This document shows, one piece after another, positions 25,538 to 32,296 of a stretch of DNA of 32,296 nucleotides. How positions within the stretch are numbered: position 1 is the stretch's first letter; every line of letters begins with the position of its first letter. A program made the position numbers and the translations under genes. The stretch is taken from the NCBI RefSeq assembly GCF_002321025.1, contig NZ_DCLL01000048.1:1-32296 (forward strand). Direction: 5' to 3'. Under the pieces are notes generated by a model. That model ran no database searches, was not told the origin of the DNA, and saw nothing but the letters and a program-made list of their open reading frames with translations. The DNA is from Acinetobacter lwoffii (GTDB taxonomy: Bacteria > Pseudomonadota > Gammaproteobacteria > Pseudomonadales > Moraxellaceae).

Positions 25538-26518
25538 TTAAGCAAACTGGCGTAAGAAACGCACATCATTTTGAAAGAACATACGTAAGTCATTCACGCC
25601 ATAACGCAGCATTGCAAAACGTTCAACACCCAGACCAAAAGCAAAGCCTTTGTATTTTTCAGGATCAATGCCTGCAGCTTGCAGCACATTCGGATGTACC
25701 ATACCGCAGCCCAATACTTCTAACCAGCGACCGCGTTCATCCATAATATCCACTTCCGCACTTGGCTCGGTGAACGGGAAATAAGATGGACGGAAACGTA
25801 CTTTCAAATCTTTTTCAAAGAATTCGTTCAGCAGGTTAATCAGCAAACCTTTCAGTTCCGCAAAGCTGGTATTTTCAGCCACGTATAAACCTTCGATCTG
25901 ATGGAACATCGGTGAGTGGGTTTGATCCGAATCACAACGGTAAACACGGCCCGGACATACGATCTGGATTGGTGGCTGCTGAGTTTCCATGGTACGAATC
26001 TGCACACCAGACGTATGCGTACGCAGCAAATGGTTCACATCAAAATAGAAAGTATCGTGCATGGCACGCGCCGGGTGATGACCCGGAATATTCAGTGCTT
26101 CAAAGTTGTGATAGTCATCTTCAACTTCAGGACCTGTTGCAACCGTAAAACCTGCCTTGGTAAAGAACTGGCAAATACGCTCTTGCACCTGGGTCACTGG
26201 ATGGATACTGCCCACCTGTTGGCCACGACCTGGTAAAGTAATATCAATGGTTTCGCTTGCCAGTTTTTGTTCTAAGGCAGCTTTATGCAATTCTGCCTGA
26301 CGTGAGGTCAATGCAGCGGTAATAGTTTCACGTACAGCATGGATTTGTGCGCCGAAGACTTTACGTTCTTCAGGATCCATTTTACCAAGCGACTTAGATT
26401 GTTCCGCGAGCTGGCTTTTTTTCCCCGTAAATTGCACTCGTACTTGATCAAGTGCAGCAAGGTCTTGAGCTGCTGCAATCGCAGCGAGCGCTTCAGTGGT
26501 CAGGGCTTCCAGTGACAT
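25538..26518 (-). CDS. pheS: Phenylalanine-tRNA ligase subunit alpha
   Basis: This is the catalytic subunit of the enzyme. Class II motif 2 is FRPSYFPFTEPSAEVDI and motif 3 is GLGVERFAMLRYG. Other conserved stretches are HPARAMHDTFYF, LRTHTSGVQIRTM and QIEGLYV. The N-terminal coiled arm starts MSLEALTTEALAAI. The frame extends to a TTG at 26530, but the ATG at 26518 has GAGAG at proper spacing and gives the usual 326 residues. An extended -10 lies about 50 bp upstream. I see no PheM-like phenylalanine-rich leader peptide, so E. coli-style attenuation is not supported. Confidence 0.97.
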   Translation of the reverse strand: MSLEALTTEALAAIAAAQDLAALDQVRVQFTGKKSQLAEQSKSLGKMDPEERKVFGAQIHAVRETITAALTSRQAELHKAALEQKLASETIDITLPGRGQQVGSIHPVTQVQERICQFFTKAGFTVATGPEVEDDYHNFEALNIPGHHPARAMHDTFYFDVNHLLRTHTSGVQIRTMETQQPPIQIVCPGRVYRCDSDQTHSPMFHQIEGLYVAENTSFAELKGLLINLLNEFFEKDLKVRFRPSYFPFTEPSAEVDIMDERGRWLEVLGCGMVHPNVLQAAGIDPEKYKGFAFGLGVERFAMLRYGVNDLRMFFQNDVRFLRQFA

Positions 26519-26564
26519 AGTAACTCTCAAAGCAACAGGTTAAAAAATATTTTAAAAACCCCAC

Positions 26565-26573
26565 ATTCTAACA
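26565..26573 (-). promoter_or_regulatory. Extended -10 element of pheS
   Basis: On the minus strand this reads TGTTAGAAT, a TGn extended -10 (TAGAAT). No good -35 lies 17-18 nt upstream, as is common for extended -10 promoters. The leader would be about 40 nt. Confidence 0.55.
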
Positions 26574-26677
26574 GTTTTTAGACACTTTGATGAAGATGCG
26601 TTTTAAGGAAAATTAGATTGGCATGATTAAATATAAAAAGTATAAGATAAACACAATATCAATCAGATCAAATCACT

Positions 26678-27703
26678 ATGGCACTCGATCAAATTTGGAA
26701 ACAGCAACTGACCCTGGTCACTTACGGCAATGAGTATTTGACTCAGGACCTGAGTTTCAATCGTTGGATTCAACATTCCATTTTTAATCAGCATCAGTTT
26801 GCCTTTCGGGATCTGATGTCACAACATCTGTTGGCTCAGCATTTTCAGATCTGGCTGGAAGGTCTGAAAAAACAAGGCGTGCGTCGCCTCAGCTTGCATC
26901 GCTCTGATTTACTGGTTGATGAAAAAAATCCGAATGCCAATGTCGAGCTACTGCCACTGGCACATTTTATTGTCAGTCATGGTGCCAAAGCCAAAACCGC
27001 CTGGATCATTGGCAAAGAACTCCCTGAATGGTACAGCGCAGACAATGATTACGAAGCGCCTAAATCACAGCAATCTCCTTTACGCCATGAAACATTCTGG
27101 TGTTATGAATTAAATCCTAAACTGGCCAAGCGCATTGATGTCGATCTGGAAGCCCCAAACTGGGATGATATTCAGGCCTATACCGATCATGAACTGTTTG
27201 AAAGTAGCCTTGCCCAAGATTTTACCGAACCTGCATATACCAATTTGCCTTATTACGGCACCATGCCTGCCATTCAAGCCGATAGCGAAAGTCATTTGGC
27301 CTTAATTCCCACTGACTATTCAGCGGATTATGCTCACCAGACTTTGTACCGCCTAGACGCCTTAAATGACTTTATTCAAACGAAAATCCAGCATCCCTAT
27401 CGTGCAGATGGCGAAGTACTCAGCCCGGAGCAGCAACTTAACCTGCGACATTTTTCGCAAAAAATTGATGATTTAAGTGCTAAATTCATCAGCAAAGTCG
27501 CCAATCACTATAAAACTGCACAGCTAACACCAAAAGTTGCACCTGACCCATTTGTCGGTATGAGTACCGAAGACCGCTCACCAAAAATTTCTAAAGCAGA
27601 AAAACCTCAGGACCCAGGCAAATCCAGTTCATCTGCAAATGTGCTGACCTTAATTGTGATCACTGTGATTATCTGTCTGATTGGCTACTATTTCGGCCTT
27701 TAA
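26678..27703 (+). CDS. Unknown protein with a C-terminal membrane anchor
   Basis: I do not recognise this 341-residue protein. Residues 1-290 look soluble, with many aromatic and acidic residues (RHETFWCYELNPKLAKRIDVD, EPAYTNLPYYGTMPAIQADSESH). A low-complexity Pro/Ser/Lys linker follows (about 290-317). A single hydrophobic segment at the very C-terminus (NVLTLIVITVIICLIGYYFGL) suggests a tail-anchored inner-membrane protein facing the cytoplasm. There is no signal peptide. It is transcribed divergently from pheS, alone, and sits where rplT is followed directly by pheS in E. coli. Codon use resembles its neighbours, so recent transfer is not indicated. Confidence 0.8.
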   Translation: MALDQIWKQQLTLVTYGNEYLTQDLSFNRWIQHSIFNQHQFAFRDLMSQHLLAQHFQIWLEGLKKQGVRRLSLHRSDLLVDEKNPNANVELLPLAHFIVSHGAKAKTAWIIGKELPEWYSADNDYEAPKSQQSPLRHETFWCYELNPKLAKRIDVDLEAPNWDDIQAYTDHELFESSLAQDFTEPAYTNLPYYGTMPAIQADSESHLALIPTDYSADYAHQTLYRLDALNDFIQTKIQHPYRADGEVLSPEQQLNLRHFSQKIDDLSAKFISKVANHYKTAQLTPKVAPDPFVGMSTEDRSPKISKAEKPQDPGKSSSSANVLTLIVITVIICLIGYYFGL

Positions 27704-27780
27704 CATTTTGCCAGAAAAGCTTGAACATCACGGGCAGAATTCAATGGATATTTTGATATTCATGAGCAGGCATCAACTTG

Positions 27781-27872
27781 AAATAATGCTGACGATTTTG
27801 TGATAGGTTTTCATCATCCATCAGATGATGGAATCACGACTGAGTATCTGTCTTAAAATTTCAGCATTATTT
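27781..27872. repeat. 92-bp nested palindrome
   Basis: The outer arms AAATAATGCTGA (27781-27792) and TCAGCATTATTT (27861-27872) are perfect complements over 12 bp. Inside, ATTTT (27795-27799) pairs with AAAAT (27855-27859), GTGAT (27800-27804) with ATCAC (27833-27837), and TTTCATCATC (27809-27818) with GATGATGGAA (from 27824; one wobble). A 17-nt bulge lies on the right side. It could be a structured RNA, a degenerate MITE-like element or a terminator region. Confidence 0.6.
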
Positions 27873-27950
27873 GAATGAGCCGAAGCTGTCATTTGCTGAT
27901 CGCCCGGAAATGCTCTCTTAATTGACCGGTGGAGATATTGAGATAAAAAG

Positions 27951-27988
27951 ATAAATCAGCCATACACTTCTAAGGGCTGATTTATTTT
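27951..27988. terminator. Terminator-like hairpin between the tail-anchored protein and the acetyltransferase remnant
   Basis: ATAAATCAGCC (27951-27961) and GGCTGATTTAT (27975-27985) pair perfectly over 11 bp around a 13-nt loop, followed by TTT. It may work in both directions between these converging genes. Confidence 0.65.
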
Positions 27989-28053
27989 CTATCGTCTTTT
28001 CCCAGGTTTTAGATTTTTCTACGTTGAGCCAGCTGGGCCAGAGTATTCAAAAA

Positions 28054-28536
28054 TTAAATGTCCCACTGATAACATAAGTCTTTAAGATTCTCGCCCAGAT
28101 CGCTGGCATCTCCTTCACTGACAAAATAGGCGCCGGTCTTTTCATAAAAATAACGACTGGAATTCAGGTTCAATACGCTGCACTGCATATACTGGTAGGA
28201 TTTTTCTCGACTTAAACCCAGACCCAATTGAACCAAATCACGTCCAATGCCGCGACCTTGAATATTTTGAAGCAAATAAAGTGCTCTCAATTCACTAATT
28301 GGTGCATCCACTGGAAAATTAAAGGCAGCAAATCCGAGCACCTGAGCATTTTCTTCATAGACAAATACCTGTCGATTTTCCTGTTCAAGCACAGAACGCT
28401 ACAAGGCGGCTCTTTGTTCTACACACAATGCATCTAAAATTTATTGTTTGATGATGTTTTTATAGCTTTCACGCCAGCTTTGTACGTGCACTTGGGCAAT
28501 CGGCAGGACATCCTGTTGAGTGGCAAGTCGAATCAT
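28054..28536 (-). pseudogene. GNAT-family acetyltransferase broken by two nonsense codons
   Basis: The intact C-terminal 112 residues (28392 down to 28054) hold the acetyl-CoA binding core of a GNAT enzyme: VLGFAAFN, ELRALYLLQNIQGRGIGRDLVQLGL and NLNSSRYFYEKTGAYFV. Translating upstream in the same frame from an ATG at 28536 gives the missing N-terminus MIRLATQQDVLPIAQVHVQS and WRESYKNIIKQ, typical of this family. It is interrupted by TAA at 28443-28441 and TAG at 28401-28399, with family-like sequence (ILDALCVEQRAAL) between. The TAG probably replaces a Trp codon (ALWRSVLEQ is the expected reading). No frameshift is needed. A truncated product from the GTG at 28392 is possible but would lack the first strand and helices of the fold. 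Confidence 0.85.
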
Positions 28537-28648
28537 TATTTTTAAGCCTTATTTTTGATTATGCAGTTTAACAATGACTAAAAAATATAGGATTTACAAT
28601 ATTGATTTTTAAATAATATTTAAAATGACTACTTTTATTTAAGCATAA

Positions 28649-28673
28649 AAAAGACCGCTAAAAGCGGTCTTTT
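28649..28673. terminator. Intrinsic terminator of rpmI-rplT
   Basis: AAAAGACCGCT (28649-28659) and AGCGGTCTTTT (28663-28673) pair perfectly around an AAA loop. On the minus strand the stem is followed by a T run, matching the end of rplT. Confidence 0.92.
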
Positions 28674-28687
28674 CAAGTCATAAAGAC

Positions 28688-29047
28688 TTATGCAGCCAAT
28701 GCATCTTTAGCTTTAGAAGCTAAAGCAGCAAACGCAACTGCGTCATGCATAGCGATGTCAGCAAGTACGCGACGGTCGATAATCACTTGAGCTTTTTTCA
28801 AGCCAGCGATCATACGGCTGTACGACAAACCATTTTGACGAGCACCAGCATTGATACGTGCAATCCACAAAGCGCGGAATTGACGTTTCTTCTGACGACG
28901 GTCACGGTAAGCATATTGACCAGCTTTGATTACCGCCTGGAACGCTACGCGGTAAACGCGTGAACGAGCACCATAGTAACCTTTAGCGCGAGCAAGAATT
29001 TTTTTGTGACGGCGATGAGCCTGTACACCACGTTTTACACGAGCCAT
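28688..29047 (-). CDS. rplT: Large ribosomal subunit protein bL20
   Basis: This 119-residue basic protein has the bL20 start MARVKRGVQAHRRHKKILARAKGYYGARSRVYRVA (read to residue 35 with conserved KGYYG and R-rich helix). It binds 23S rRNA domain I early in 50S assembly. In E. coli it also represses its own operon. It lies 11 bp after rpmI with an AGGAG ribosome binding site (minus-strand TAAGGAGATTATAA). Confidence 0.98.
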   Translation of the reverse strand: MARVKRGVQAHRRHKKILARAKGYYGARSRVYRVAFQAVIKAGQYAYRDRRQKKRQFRALWIARINAGARQNGLSYSRMIAGLKKAQVIIDRRVLADIAMHDAVAFAALASKAKDALAA

Positions 29048-29058
29048 TTATAATCTCC

Positions 29059-29253
29059 TTAGATGTACGGGCACATACGACGAACTGAAGCAACGTCACT
29101 TACGTGAACCATTACACAGCCGCGCAATTGACGAATACGCTTAGCAGATTTTTTGGTCAAAATGTGGCGTTTGAACGCTTGTTTACGCTTAAAACCGTTA
29201 GCAGTCGCTTTAAAGCGTTTAGCTGCACCACGGCGAGTTTTCATCTTAGGCAT
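29059..29253 (-). CDS. rpmI: Large ribosomal subunit protein bL35
   Basis: This 64-residue highly basic protein starts MPKMKTRRGAAKRFKATANG and has KRHILTKKSAKRIRQLRG, the bL35 signature. It is first in a two-gene unit with rplT. The infC gene, which often precedes rpmI in other bacteria, is not found upstream in this window. AGAGG precedes the ATG. A possible -10 (TAGAAT, minus strand, 29326-29331) gives a leader of about 65 nt. Confidence 0.97.
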   Translation of the reverse strand: MPKMKTRRGAAKRFKATANGFKRKQAFKRHILTKKSAKRIRQLRGCVMVHVSDVASVRRMCPYI

Positions 29254-29447
29254 AACAACCTCTTTTGAACACCTGTTCGGCTCGTTTGCACCATTACAAA
29301 ACGACCTGCAGGTAAGGGAGCGAGTATTCTAAAGCATCTTTGTTTAAAACAAAAGCATCTTCACCCAATAAGCGAATTTAAAGAATGATTTTAGGATTTC
29401 AGTCTGAAAAAATATCCAAGACTGAATCAGGAAAATTATTTTCAAGT

Positions 29448-29870
29448 TTAGAACATGGCAAAGGCCGCATAGACAAACAGATAACGTCCAATTTTAGCGA
29501 TGCTGACCATCAGCAGAAAACGGACGAGGTTTTCTTTTAATAGTCCCGCAATCAGGGTAATCGGATCACCAATGATAGGCACCCAGCTCAGCAGTAAAGA
29601 CCAGTAACCATATTTCTGATAGGTCTTTTGCGCCTTGAGCATCTTATCTGCTGAAACCGGAAACCACTTTTTATTTTTATAATGCTCAATCTTGAGTCCC
29701 AGATACCAGTTCACACAAGAACCCAGTATATTCCCCAAACTGGCCACCGCAATTAACAGTACCGCACTCTGCTCACCCTGCACTAAAAGCCCCAGTAGCA
29801 CAGCTTCAGACTGTAAAGGCAGTAAGGTCGCTGCACCAAAGGCAGATAGAAACAGTAAAAACAGGCTCAT
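29448..29870 (-). CDS. YqaA-like small VTT/DedA-type membrane protein
   Basis: This 140-residue protein has about four hydrophobic segments. The sequence ATLLPLQSEAVLLGLL, GNILGSCVNWYLGLKIE and a later block (WVPIIGDPITLIAGLLKENLVRFLLMVSIAKIGRYLFVYAA) matches the short YqaA branch of the VTT (SNARE-associated/DedA) family. The conserved Gly-Asp-Pro and the Lys/Gly/Arg of the reentrant region are present. The family is linked to lipid scrambling or envelope integrity; the role of this member is unknown. It is 7 bp behind a small hypothetical gene and likely co-transcribed. Confidence 0.85.
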   Translation of the reverse strand: MSLFLLFLSAFGAATLLPLQSEAVLLGLLVQGEQSAVLLIAVASLGNILGSCVNWYLGLKIEHYKNKKWFPVSADKMLKAQKTYQKYGYWSLLLSWVPIIGDPITLIAGLLKENLVRFLLMVSIAKIGRYLFVYAAFAMF

Positions 29871-29877
29871 TACAGCA

Positions 29878-30168
29878 TTAACGGCTCAAGCCCATTTTTT
29901 TCTTGGCTTTACTATATTCCCAACTGGACCAAACGACTGCAGTCACCATCGCCATGATCCGCGCCCATTTATACTGCTCATTGAGCGGTGCAATTGCAGC
30001 ACGTAAAATCTGCTGATCTTTGGTATTTAGGGCAGCAATCACCTGATCGATATGCACAATTTCAGCAACATACAGCACTAAACATGCAGCAATTCCGAAA
30101 AGAATGCTCCAGTAAATTCGGGTATTACTTTCAACAATCTTGGTAAAGTTCAGAAGAAAATCGTTCAT
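29878..30168 (-). CDS. Small membrane protein of unknown function
   Basis: From the ATG at 30168 it encodes 96 residues. One clear membrane segment (YWSILFGIAACLVLYVAEIV) is near residues 19-38. A second weaker hydrophobic stretch (IMAMVTAVVWSSWEY) precedes a basic end (SKAKKKMGLSR). The frame extends to a TTG at 30180; the ATG is preferred because TGGATGGATAT gives it a ribosome binding site. It lies 7 bp before the yqaA-like gene, which suggests a shared membrane role. Confidence 0.75.
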   Translation of the reverse strand: MNDFLLNFTKIVESNTRIYWSILFGIAACLVLYVAEIVHIDQVIAALNTKDQQILRAAIAPLNEQYKWARIMAMVTAVVWSSWEYSKAKKKMGLSR

Positions 30169-30187
30169 ATATCCATCCAATAAAAAA

Positions 30188-30210
30188 CCACCGTAAGGGT
30201 GGCTTTATTT
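30188..30210 (-). terminator. Probable terminator of the glutathione transferase gene
   Basis: On the minus strand CCACC-CTTAC-GGTGG is followed by TTTTTTA, just past the transferase stop. The stem is only 5 bp at its core but has A/T flanks that also pair. Confidence 0.7.
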
Positions 30211-30242
30211 GCTTAAGGCTATTTTAGCATAAAGGCAGACGC

Positions 30243-30863
30243 TTAACTGACCTGTATCGCCAGCGCTTTCTGAACTGCAGGACGAGCATTCAAGCGATCA
30301 ATATATTTAGAGACTTCTGGATAGTCTTCCAGATTAATCTGCTGCCAGTCATGCCGTAATAACCAAGGGAAAATGGCCATATCGGCAATCGAGTATTCGC
30401 CAGCCACATACTCCTGCCCGACCAGCTGCTTATTCAACACCCCATATAAACGCTTGCTTTCATTGACATAGCGCTCTGTGGCATAAGCAATCCGCTCAGG
30501 TGCAAAACGGCTAAAGTGATGATTTTGCCCGAGCATCGGCCCCAAACCGCCCATTTGCCACATCAGCCACTGTTCGACCTGAATACGCTTCACTTCATCG
30601 GCTGGATAAAACAGACCTGTTTTGCGACCCAGATATTGCAAGATCGCACCTGACTCAAAAATTGAAATGGCGCGGCCATGTGGCCCATCCTGATCAACAA
30701 TTGCCGGGATTTTATTATTGGGAGAAATAGCCAGAAAATCGGACTGGAACTGGTCATTTTCCAGAATATTGATGGGAATAATTTGATATTCCAGCCCCAT
30801 TTCTTCTAGAGCAATACTAATTTTATGGCCGTTGGGGGTGCCCCAATAATATAAATCGATCAT
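30243..30863 (-). CDS. yfcG: YfcG/Nu-class glutathione transferase-like protein
   Basis: This 206-residue protein matches E. coli YfcG closely in recalled sequence. Shared blocks are TPNGHKI (residues 9-15), ISPNNKIPAIVD, SIFESGAILQYLG, GGLGPMLGQNHHF and YSIADMAIFPW. YfcG-type enzymes lack the usual catalytic Tyr/Ser/Cys and act as glutathione-dependent disulfide reductases, binding GSSG through Thr9 and Asn11. The thioredoxin-like N-terminal domain and all-helical C-terminal domain are complete. The gene is monocistronic on the minus strand. Confidence 0.92.
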   Translation of the reverse strand: MIDLYYWGTPNGHKISIALEEMGLEYQIIPINILENDQFQSDFLAISPNNKIPAIVDQDGPHGRAISIFESGAILQYLGRKTGLFYPADEVKRIQVEQWLMWQMGGLGPMLGQNHHFSRFAPERIAYATERYVNESKRLYGVLNKQLVGQEYVAGEYSIADMAIFPWLLRHDWQQINLEDYPEVSKYIDRLNARPAVQKALAIQVS

Positions 30864-31011
30864 TTTCTTCTAATACTCCCTGCACTTTTACTATGCGACG
30901 ATGTACTCAACATAGAGGATTTAGAAAGAAACAACAAGTCTGCATTTTAAAATTATTTTTCAATAAATATCAAAATCTTATTAAAAATTTATATATTTTT
31001 TTCTTTTTGAT

Positions 31012-31039
31012 CTTGAAAATTTCAGCTCCAAACACATAT
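31012..31039 (+). promoter_or_regulatory. Sigma-32-like heat-shock promoter of hsp20
   Basis: CTTGAAA (from 31012) is a consensus sigma-32 -35. After a 14-nt spacer ACACATAT (31032-31039) matches five of the seven fixed bases of CCCCATnT. Transcription would start near 31046, leaving a 5' UTR of about 100 nt. Confidence 0.6.
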
Positions 31040-31120
31040 TTATTTCTGCATAAGGATTGCGTCAATCTTATGCGCTGTTGATGTCTGACATGACAGATCT
31101 TATTTTCTTGTTTTTATAAC

Positions 31121-31138
31121 TTTGCTTTAGTGAGAAGG
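31121..31138 (+). promoter_or_regulatory. Possible ROSE-like RNA thermometer at the hsp20 start
   Basis: TTGCTT (31122-31127) can pair with AAGG of the GAGAAGG ribosome binding site (31132-31138), leaving a bulged G. This is the layout of ROSE thermometers of small heat-shock genes. The stem is short and I cannot fold the whole UTR, so this is tentative. Confidence 0.25.
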
Positions 31139-31146
31139 TTCTAATC

Positions 31147-31602
31147 ATGAGTAACTTAAATCTTCATCCATTATTTCGTCGTAGTATTGGCTTTGATCGC
31201 TTGAATGACTTTATTGACTATGCCATGCAAAGCGATGCACCTAATTACCCACCGTATAATATCGAAAAGCGTGGTGAGAATAATTACCGCATCGTGGTGG
31301 CAACTGCGGGTTTTCGTCAGGAAGAACTCGACATTCGTCTGGAAAATAAGTTGCTGACCATCCTAGGCAAGCCTGAAAACCAGAGCAATGACAGTATTGA
31401 ATTCCTGTACAAAGGCATTGCGCGACGTGCATTTAAATTGTCTTTACGTCTGGATGAATATATTGAGGTACAACAGGCAGACTATGAAAATGGTTTATTG
31501 ATCATCGACTTGCAGCGCATTATTCCAGAAGAAAAATTGCCACGTCAAATCCCGATTGGCAATAAACTGCTCATTGCAAACGATGAAAAATCAGTGGAAT
31601 AA
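31147..31602 (+). CDS. Small heat-shock protein (Hsp20/IbpA family)
   Basis: This 151-residue ATP-independent chaperone holds unfolding proteins until DnaK or ClpB can refold them. The N-terminal FRRSIGFDRLNDFIDYA is typical of IbpA. The alpha-crystallin domain spans about residues 35-125 (YNIEKRGENNYRIVVATAGF, RRAFKLSLRL, ADYENGLLIIDL). The C-terminal IPI anchor (RQIPIGNKL) drives oligomer assembly. A heat-shock-like promoter and a GAGAAGG ribosome binding site precede it and a terminator follows. Only one ibp-type gene is visible here, not an ibpAB pair. Confidence 0.95.
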   Translation: MSNLNLHPLFRRSIGFDRLNDFIDYAMQSDAPNYPPYNIEKRGENNYRIVVATAGFRQEELDIRLENKLLTILGKPENQSNDSIEFLYKGIARRAFKLSLRLDEYIEVQQADYENGLLIIDLQRIIPEEKLPRQIPIGNKLLIANDEKSVE

Positions 31603-31623
31603 GCTTGATTAAGTACGCAAAGG

Positions 31624-31648
31624 AAGGTCCGAAAGGGCCTTTCTTTTT
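31624..31648 (+). terminator. Intrinsic terminator of hsp20
   Basis: AAGGTCC (31624-31630) and GGGCCTT (31635-31641) pair with one T-G wobble around a GAAA tetraloop, followed by C and TTTTT. Confidence 0.85.
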
Positions 31649-31706
31649 GGCTACAGATTACCTAAGCTCATTAAGGCAATACGCTTTCTGATCATAAAAA
31701 TAAACC

Positions 31707-32258
31707 ATGAATCTGCCAGAAAACATCCTGTTTCATCAAGCTAGCCCGATCATGCGCACTACGGGATATTTGCTGTTTTGTTATCCGGTCGGAATATTCA
31801 GCATTTTTTATTTCAGCAGTGTGCGTAGCAATTCCAGTTTTTTCCAAGGACTATTATTTTTATGGCAGGAGTCTCCTGACTTTTATATTTATATTGGCGG
31901 CTTTCTTGGTCTTTCGCTGCTTATGCAGGGAACCAAACTCAAAATAACCTCACAAGCCATTTATTATACTTTGGCCGGTTTCCGCATCAGCCTGTGCTTA
32001 AAACGACATTCCGTACAGTATAGTTTTCTGAATCCGCGCTATGATTCTCTCAAAGCGCACCTCAAACGCTGGCTCTATAACATGCCAGCGCATGTGATTA
32101 GTCAACGCGATGGCACTTTGGATTTTAAATTGTGCCAGCCCGGTCTGATGAATCAAATTTGTCTTGGATTTTTCCGGATTCAGCTGTCGATGTTTTCCCG
32201 CCAGCAAACTCAACAGATTATGTACGCCATACAAAGCGCCTGGAATTTTAAAGAATAA
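31707..32258 (+). CDS. Hypothetical membrane protein
   Basis: I do not recognise this 183-residue protein. Two membrane segments lie near residues 17-38 (TTGYLLFCYPVGIFSIFYF) and 58-74 (FYIYIGGFLGLSLLM). A basic cytoplasmic C-terminal half follows (LKAHLKRWLYNMPAHVISQRDGTLDF). This layout recalls small PH-like or bPH2-type membrane proteins, but no motif supports that. Its start ATG is about 25 bases after AAGGCAAT, with no strong ribosome binding site. It ends near the window edge. Confidence 0.7.
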   Translation: MNLPENILFHQASPIMRTTGYLLFCYPVGIFSIFYFSSVRSNSSFFQGLLFLWQESPDFYIYIGGFLGLSLLMQGTKLKITSQAIYYTLAGFRISLCLKRHSVQYSFLNPRYDSLKAHLKRWLYNMPAHVISQRDGTLDFKLCQPGLMNQICLGFFRIQLSMFSRQQTQQIMYAIQSAWNFKE

Positions 32259-32296
32259 AAAAAGCCCTGCATATGCAGTAATGCCAGTCAGTTAAG

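Larger units (their letters stand above)
27704..28053. other. Gene-free gap with two inverted-repeat structures
   Basis: No plausible ORF is seen in 350 bp. The interval holds a nested palindrome at 27781-27872 and a separate 11-bp terminator-like hairpin at 27951-27985. Confidence 0.7.

Noticed and set aside
26519..26677. Possible pheM-type attenuator before pheS
   Set aside because: The predicted leader is about 40 nt with no Phe-rich short ORF and no terminator hairpin.
30893..31081. 62-codon ORF between yfcG and hsp20
   Set aside because: Very AT-rich, no ribosome binding site, Phe/Lys/Asn-rich low-complexity translation, and it overlaps the likely heat-shock promoter.
32265..32290. CTGCATATGCAG palindrome near the right edge
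   Set aside because: Its self-stem is only 4 bp with a 4-nt loop. It may belong to a terminator of a gene outside the window, but that cannot be judged here.
1..32296. Search for CRISPR arrays, tRNA genes, insertion sequences, integrases, toxin-antitoxin and defence genes
   Set aside because: No regularly spaced direct repeats, no tRNA-like cloverleaf in the gaps, and no transposase, integrase or defence motif in any protein.

Overview
The window is a stretch of chromosome from a member of the genus Acinetobacter, probably not A. baumannii itself. The evidence is the 16S rRNA 5' end with an Acinetobacter-like start, the gigA-gigB pair, the Ohr, GspE, PheS and TrxA protein sequences, and small proteins with no clear relatives elsewhere. 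Almost everything is core housekeeping DNA. I see no prophage, integrase, insertion sequence, CRISPR array, toxin-antitoxin pair or defence island.

Layout. 1-111 is the 5' end of a 16S rRNA gene on the minus strand, with its promoter near 315-342. 654-5201 (plus) holds mlaA, the stress-signalling pair gigA-gigB, a Nit-type amidase, ohr and a small secreted protein. 5252-6739 (minus) is the type II secretion ATPase gspE. 6842-8596 (plus) is a DUF432-like gene coupled to an MscS-type channel. 8644-11352 (minus) is a large DUF2339-type membrane protein. 11514-14276 (plus) is polA. 14637-19756 (minus) is a tight run ppx-accA-tilS-proC-yggT. 20017-22623 (plus) carries trxA, rho and an alanine-rich lipoprotein. 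22729-26518 (minus) is pheS-pheT-ihfA. 26678-27703 (plus) is an unknown tail-anchored protein. 28054-28536 (minus) is a decayed acetyltransferase gene. 28688-29253 (minus) is rpmI-rplT. 29448-30863 (minus) holds a small VTT-type membrane protein, a hypothetical and a YfcG-type glutathione transferase. 31147-32258 (plus) is a small heat-shock protein and an unknown membrane protein.

How the genes relate. Several neighbours fit stress handling (gigAB, ohr, trxA, the YfcG-like transferase, hsp20) and translation (pheST, rpmI-rplT, tilS), but these are ordinary chromosomal groupings, not a dedicated system. The more interesting signals are non-coding: (1) a family of short palindromes (CCCTCTCC / GGAGAGGGTTAGGGAGAGG type) at three loci, one of them inside the pheS-pheT operon; (2) a 92-bp nested palindrome at 27781-27872 with a perfect 12-bp outer stem; (3) a heat-shock (sigma-32-like) promoter and a weak possible thermometer before hsp20; (4) an inverted repeat covering the ohr ribosome binding site; (5) a strong promoter and long leader with a 32-codon ORF before rho; (6) a GNAT gene with two in-frame nonsense codons. 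I found no convincing undescribed multi-gene system.

All positions were read by eye. Promoter, operator and hairpin calls are pattern matches, not tests.
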